64,000 bases of DNA. It comes from Halosimplex aquaticum (GTDB taxonomy: Archaea; Halobacteriota; Halobacteria; Halobacteriales; Haloarculaceae). The notes under the pieces were generated by a model. That model searched no databases, was not told the DNA's origin, and saw nothing but the letters and a program-made list of their open reading frames with translations. The position numbers were made by a program, and so were the translations under genes. The DNA lies in the NCBI RefSeq assembly GCF_028747785.1, contig NZ_CP118158.1, positions 3,596,001 to 3,660,000 on the forward strand, in the 5' to 3' direction. Positions 60,664-64,000 of this stretch are shown here, piece by piece. The stretch's first letter is position 1. Each line of letters opens with the position of its first letter.

Positions 60664-63219
60664 ATGAGTTCAGACGTACCCGACACAGACGACGTGACGC
60701 CGGCCGCGGAAGTCGACCGCGTCCGCGTCGAGAACGAGATGGAGCAGAGTTACATCGACTACGCGATGAGCGTCATCGCCGGCCGCGCCCTCCCGGACGT
60801 GCGCGACGGGCTCAAGCCCGTCCACCGGCGCATCCTCTACGCGATGCACGAGATGGGCGTGACGAGCAACACCTCCCACCGGAAGTGTTCCTCAATCGTC
60901 GGCGAGACGATGGGTGACTACCACCCCCACGGCGACAGCCCCATCTACGACACGCTCGTCCGGATGGCCCAGGACTTCTCGATGCGCTACCCCCTGGTCG
61001 ACGGGCAGGGCAACTTCGGCTCGATGGACGGCGACCCCGCGGCCGCCATGCGCTACACCGAGGCACGGATGGCCGACATCGCCGAGGAGATGCTCGCGGA
61101 CATCGAGAAGGACACCGTCGACTTCCAGTCCAACTACGACGACCGCCTCACCGAACCCGAGGTCCTGCCCGCGAAGGTGCCGAACCTCCTCGTCAACGGC
61201 TCCTCCGGCATCGCCGTCGGGATGTCGACGAACATCCCGCCGCACAACCTCGGCGAGGTGGTCGACGCCGTCGTCCACCTCATCGACGACCCCGACTGCG
61301 ACGTGGACGACCTCGTCGACACCCGCGACGAGCGCGGCAACGGCACCGCCGGCCCGATCAAGGGGCCCGACTTCCCGACCGGCGGCACGATCGTCGGGCG
61401 GGAAGCCGTCTACTCCGCGTACGCGACCGGCCGCGGACGCGTCACCGTCCGCGCGAAGTACGAGCTCCAGCGCGACGAGGGCCGGATCGTCGTCACGGAG
61501 ATCCCCTTCCAGGAGAACAAGGCGCGGATGGTCGAACGCATCGCCGAGGACGTCAACGAGGGGAAGATCGAGGGCGTCTCGGACCTGCGCGACGAGTCCG
61601 ACCGCAACGGCGTCCGCGTCGTCATCGACCTCAAGCGCGGCGCCAACATCGACCTCGTCGAGAACCAGCTGACGAAACACCACCTCGAGTCGACCTTCGG
61701 CGTCATCAACCTCGCGCTGGTCGACGGCCAGCCCCGGGTGCTGACGCTCAAGGAGACCCTCGAGGAGTACCTCGACCACCGCAAGGAGGTCGTCCGCCGG
61801 CGCTCCGAGTACGAACTCGCCGAGGCCGAGGACCGCGCGCACATCCTCGAAGGCCGGCTGAAGGCCTTAGAGCAGGTCGACGCGGTCGTCGACCTCATCC
61901 GCAACAGCGAGGACCGCGACCAGGCGAAGGCCGCGCTCCGCGGCGAGGTCGACCTCGCGGAACTGGACGCGGAGTTCGAGCACCTCGACGAGCAGACGGC
62001 CTTCGACTTCTCGGGCGACCAGGCCGACCACATCGTCAGGATGCAGCTCGGGTCGCTCACCTCGATGGAGGCCGCGGAGATCGAGAGCGAGTACGAGGAC
62101 CTCCAGGCGGAGATCGAGCGCCTGAACACGATCCTCGAAGACGAGTCCGAGCTCCTCGCGGTCATCAAGGAGGAGCTCCAGGCGATCAAAGACGAGTACG
62201 ACGACGAGCGCCGGACGAACTTCGTCCAGAGCGACGAGATCACCAACGAGGACCTCATCCCCGAGGAGGACGTCGCCGTCGTCATCACCGAGGACGACTA
62301 CATCAAGCGGATGCCCATCGACCGCTTCGACCCCCAGGGTCGCGGCGGCAAGGGCATCATCGGCGCCGACCCCAAGGAGGGCGACCGCGTCTCGAAGGTC
62401 TTCCGGGCCAACACCCACGACTACCTGCTCTGTTTCACCAACCAGGGGCAGGTCTACAAGCTCAAGACCTACGAGATCCCGGAGATGAGCCGGACGGCCC
62501 GCGGGAAGTCCGCGGTCAACCTCATCGACTTCGACGACGGCGAGGAGATCACCGCCGTCGTCAACACCGACGAGTTCGAGCCCGAGGAGTCCATCGCGAT
62601 GGTCACGCGCAACGGCTACGTCAAGCGCACCAACGCGGAGGACTTCGAGAACATCCTCTCGACGGGCATCATCGCCGCCGACCTCGAAGCGGGCGACGAA
62701 CTCGTCGACGTGGAAGTCACCGACCGGACGAAAGACCTGATCATCGCCACCGAGCAGGGGATGACCATCCGCTTCGACGAGAGCGAGGCCCGCGAGATGG
62801 GCCGCAACGCCCGCGGCGTCGGCGGTATCGAACTGCAGGGCGACGACCGCGTCGCCGGCATGGTCGCCGCCGACAAGGACGACGACCGCTGTCTGCTGAC
62901 CGTCACCCGCAACGGGTACGGCAAGCGGACGCCCCTCTCGGAGTACCGCCGGCAGTCGCGGTACGGCAAGGGGCTCATCGACATCAAGACCGACGAGCGC
63001 AACGGACCCGTCAGCACGGTCAAGGCCGTCGCCGACGACGACCACCTCCTCATCATGAGCGAGGCGGGCCAGATCATGCGGATCCGCGCCGGCGACGTGA
63101 GCGAGGTCGGCCGAAACACGAAGGGCGTCGTCGTGATGCGGGTCGAAGACGGCGACCAGGTCGCGACGGTCGACGTGATCCCCGAATCGGTCGAAGACAT
63201 CGACGCGGACGAAGAATAG
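60664..63219 (+). CDS. gyrA: DNA gyrase subunit A
   Basis: DNA-cleaving subunit of gyrase, 851 residues. The catalytic Tyr is near residue 131 in AMRYTEARM. The quinolone-pocket region reads [17 protein letters not shown]. The C-terminal half holds the beta-pinwheel, with repeated blades ([31 protein letters not shown]..., [18 protein letters not shown]); the GyrA-box-like QGRGGKG in the first blade supports true supercoiling ability. Expressed with gyrB, probably from the same promoter. Confidence 0.96.
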   Translation: MSSDVPDTDDVTPAAEVDRVRVENEMEQSYIDYAMSVIAGRALPDVRDGLKPVHRRILYAMHEMGVTSNTSHRKCSSIVGETMGDYHPHGDSPIYDTLVRMAQDFSMRYPLVDGQGNFGSMDGDPAAAMRYTEARMADIAEEMLADIEKDTVDFQSNYDDRLTEPEVLPAKVPNLLVNGSSGIAVGMSTNIPPHNLGEVVDAVVHLIDDPDCDVDDLVDTRDERGNGTAGPIKGPDFPTGGTIVGREAVYSAYATGRGRVTVRAKYELQRDEGRIVVTEIPFQENKARMVERIAEDVNEGKIEGVSDLRDESDRNGVRVVIDLKRGANIDLVENQLTKHHLESTFGVINLALVDGQPRVLTLKETLEEYLDHRKEVVRRRSEYELAEAEDRAHILEGRLKALEQVDAVVDLIRNSEDRDQAKAALRGEVDLAELDAEFEHLDEQTAFDFSGDQADHIVRMQLGSLTSMEAAEIESEYEDLQAEIERLNTILEDESELLAVIKEELQAIKDEYDDERRTNFVQSDEITNEDLIPEEDVAVVITEDDYIKRMPIDRFDPQGRGGKGIIGADPKEGDRVSKVFRANTHDYLLCFTNQGQVYKLKTYEIPEMSRTARGKSAVNLIDFDDGEEITAVVNTDEFEPEESIAMVTRNGYVKRTNAEDFENILSTGIIAADLEAGDELVDVEVTDRTKDLIIATEQGMTIRFDESEAREMGRNARGVGGIELQGDDRVAGMVAADKDDDRCLLTVTRNGYGKRTPLSEYRRQSRYGKGLIDIKTDERNGPVSTVKAVADDDHLLIMSEAGQIMRIRAGDVSEVGRNTKGVVVMRVEDGDQVATVDVIPESVEDIDADEE

Positions 63220-63366
63220 CGGGAGCTCGACGCGGCTGTCGAAGACGCGAGGGAGAGCGCGTCTGAACGGCGAGATCTCTTTTCGAGCGTTTCACCGGGG
63301 AGAACCGCCCTCGGCGGTGAAACGTCACAAGACATTTGTCAGAGTCGCGTGCAGTCCCACACAGTA

Positions 63367-64000
63367 ATGGGGGACCAGTCGGAATTCACGAGGTTCGGAA
63401 GACGCGCAGTGTCGACGTACGGCGTCGTGTTCGTGCTCGCGATGGCCGTCGTGGCCGCGGCCGGGGTACCGGCGTTCGCGGCCGGGTCACCGGGACCGGC
63501 CGACGCGAACGCCGGGAGTCCGTCCGTCGAGAATCGCACTACCTGTCCGTCCGCGGCGGCGGTCGCGGGCGGCGGATCGGCGGCGACCGCGGACTCCGCG
63601 GGTGCGGACGCGGCGACCGCGAACGGCCCCTCCAGGGAGAGCTACCCGGACGCGCCACACATGCACGTCGCGCGCGGCGACATCGCGGCGATCGAGACCG
63701 GCATCGCGCGGAGCCGAACCGGCACGATCCGGATCCAATCGGTCGACGGCGAGTTCGACGTGACGCTCACCTTCGCGAACAACGACGGCCGGAAGCCGGC
63801 GACGCTGTATCTCAACACCTACCTCGCCGGCAACGACTCGGCCGTCGCGGGACTGGCCTACACGGCCGGCGACAACGACCGCGTGGCGGTCGACAGCCGC
63901 GACGCCGTCACGGGCGCGCCGATGCCCGTCGGCGCCTACGACGTGACCATCGAACGCGGGTCGGAGACGGTGACGAAGCGCCTGACTATCGACGACCCGT
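63367..64000 (+). CDS. Secreted surface protein (DUF7827-like), cut by the window end
   Basis: The open frame from ATG 63367 runs to the end of the window, 211 codons visible. An N-terminal leader with a hydrophobic signal (VVFVLAMAVVAAAGVPAFA, near residue 20) is followed by a Ser/Ala/Gly-rich segment and a beta-rich domain: HVARGDIAAIETGIA ... TGTIRIQSVDGEFDVTLTFAN ... ATLYLNTYLAG. The pattern resembles the DUF7827 domain of BGTF-type haloarchaeal surface proteins. The C-terminal sorting signal, if any, is outside the window. Confidence 0.72.
   Translation, partial: MGDQSEFTRFGRRAVSTYGVVFVLAMAVVAAAGVPAFAAGSPGPADANAGSPSVENRTTCPSAAAVAGGGSAATADSAGADAATANGPSRESYPDAPHMHVARGDIAAIETGIARSRTGTIRIQSVDGEFDVTLTFANNDGRKPATLYLNTYLAGNDSAVAGLAYTAGDNDRVAVDSRDAVTGAPMPVGAYDVTIERGSETVTKRLTIDDP

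Overview
The window is chromosomal DNA of a haloarchaeon (class Halobacteria). Its proteins are very acidic and its core regions are GC-rich. Promoters are TATA-type, and many sit 25-30 bp before a start codon, so the transcripts are probably leaderless. It carries the archaeal topoisomerase VI pair next to bacterial-type gyrase, the rpa-rpap-rpe replication cluster, HalOD1 and DUF2270 proteins, and a PGF-CTERM surface protein. A Haloarculaceae-like genus is my guess only.

Layout. Positions 1-10.1 kb are core: an XPD/DinG-type helicase (cut by the window edge), a sensor kinase with a pseudo-receiver, an oxidoreductase, an aminotransferase, a P-loop kinase, Hsp20, a winged-helix/zinc regulator, a CinA-like amidase, a DUF457 membrane protein and a small zinc-binding protein. 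Positions 10.1-15.4 kb are a scarred accessory patch: an IS5-type element, an AT-rich orphan gene cut by an IS6-type element, a DUF7344 remnant, HalOD1, TnpB and a gene stub. Positions 15.5-22.3 kb return to core-like DNA: a PGF-CTERM protein, a 48-aa zinc ribbon, a membrane-anchored regulator, an iron-box ABC locus reduced to its ATPase, a small HTH protein and a PAS kinase.

Positions 22.5-28.7 kb hold a tandem array of small paralogous lipoproteins, all on the minus strand. Between them lie decayed copies of a second coding unit. The array is broken by an IS630-type element and bounded by a second, frameshifted copy of the IS5-type element. Positions 29.8-36.7 kb are a defence island: an MBL-fold protein, an AAA ATPase, brxA and the start of brxC. 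An IS1595-type element joins the brxC stub to an integrase stub, so most of a BREX system appears to have been lost in one IS-associated deletion. The island abuts tRNA-Ser(UGA), whose 3' end is repeated exactly 122 bp downstream.

Positions 37-64 kb are core again: rpe-rpap-rpa, a pyrimidine reductase of the riboflavin pathway, thioredoxin reductase, DUF2270 and DUF357 proteins, a GAF/PAS kinase, a type IV pilus ATPase and membrane-platform pair, DNA ligase, an MBL hydrolase, a pilin-like protein, top6B-top6A divergent from gyrB-gyrA, and the start of a secreted surface protein.

The most interesting material is the genome erosion: the lipoprotein array with its hidden second unit, the gutted iron transporter that keeps its promoter and signal peptide, and the collapsed BREX island.
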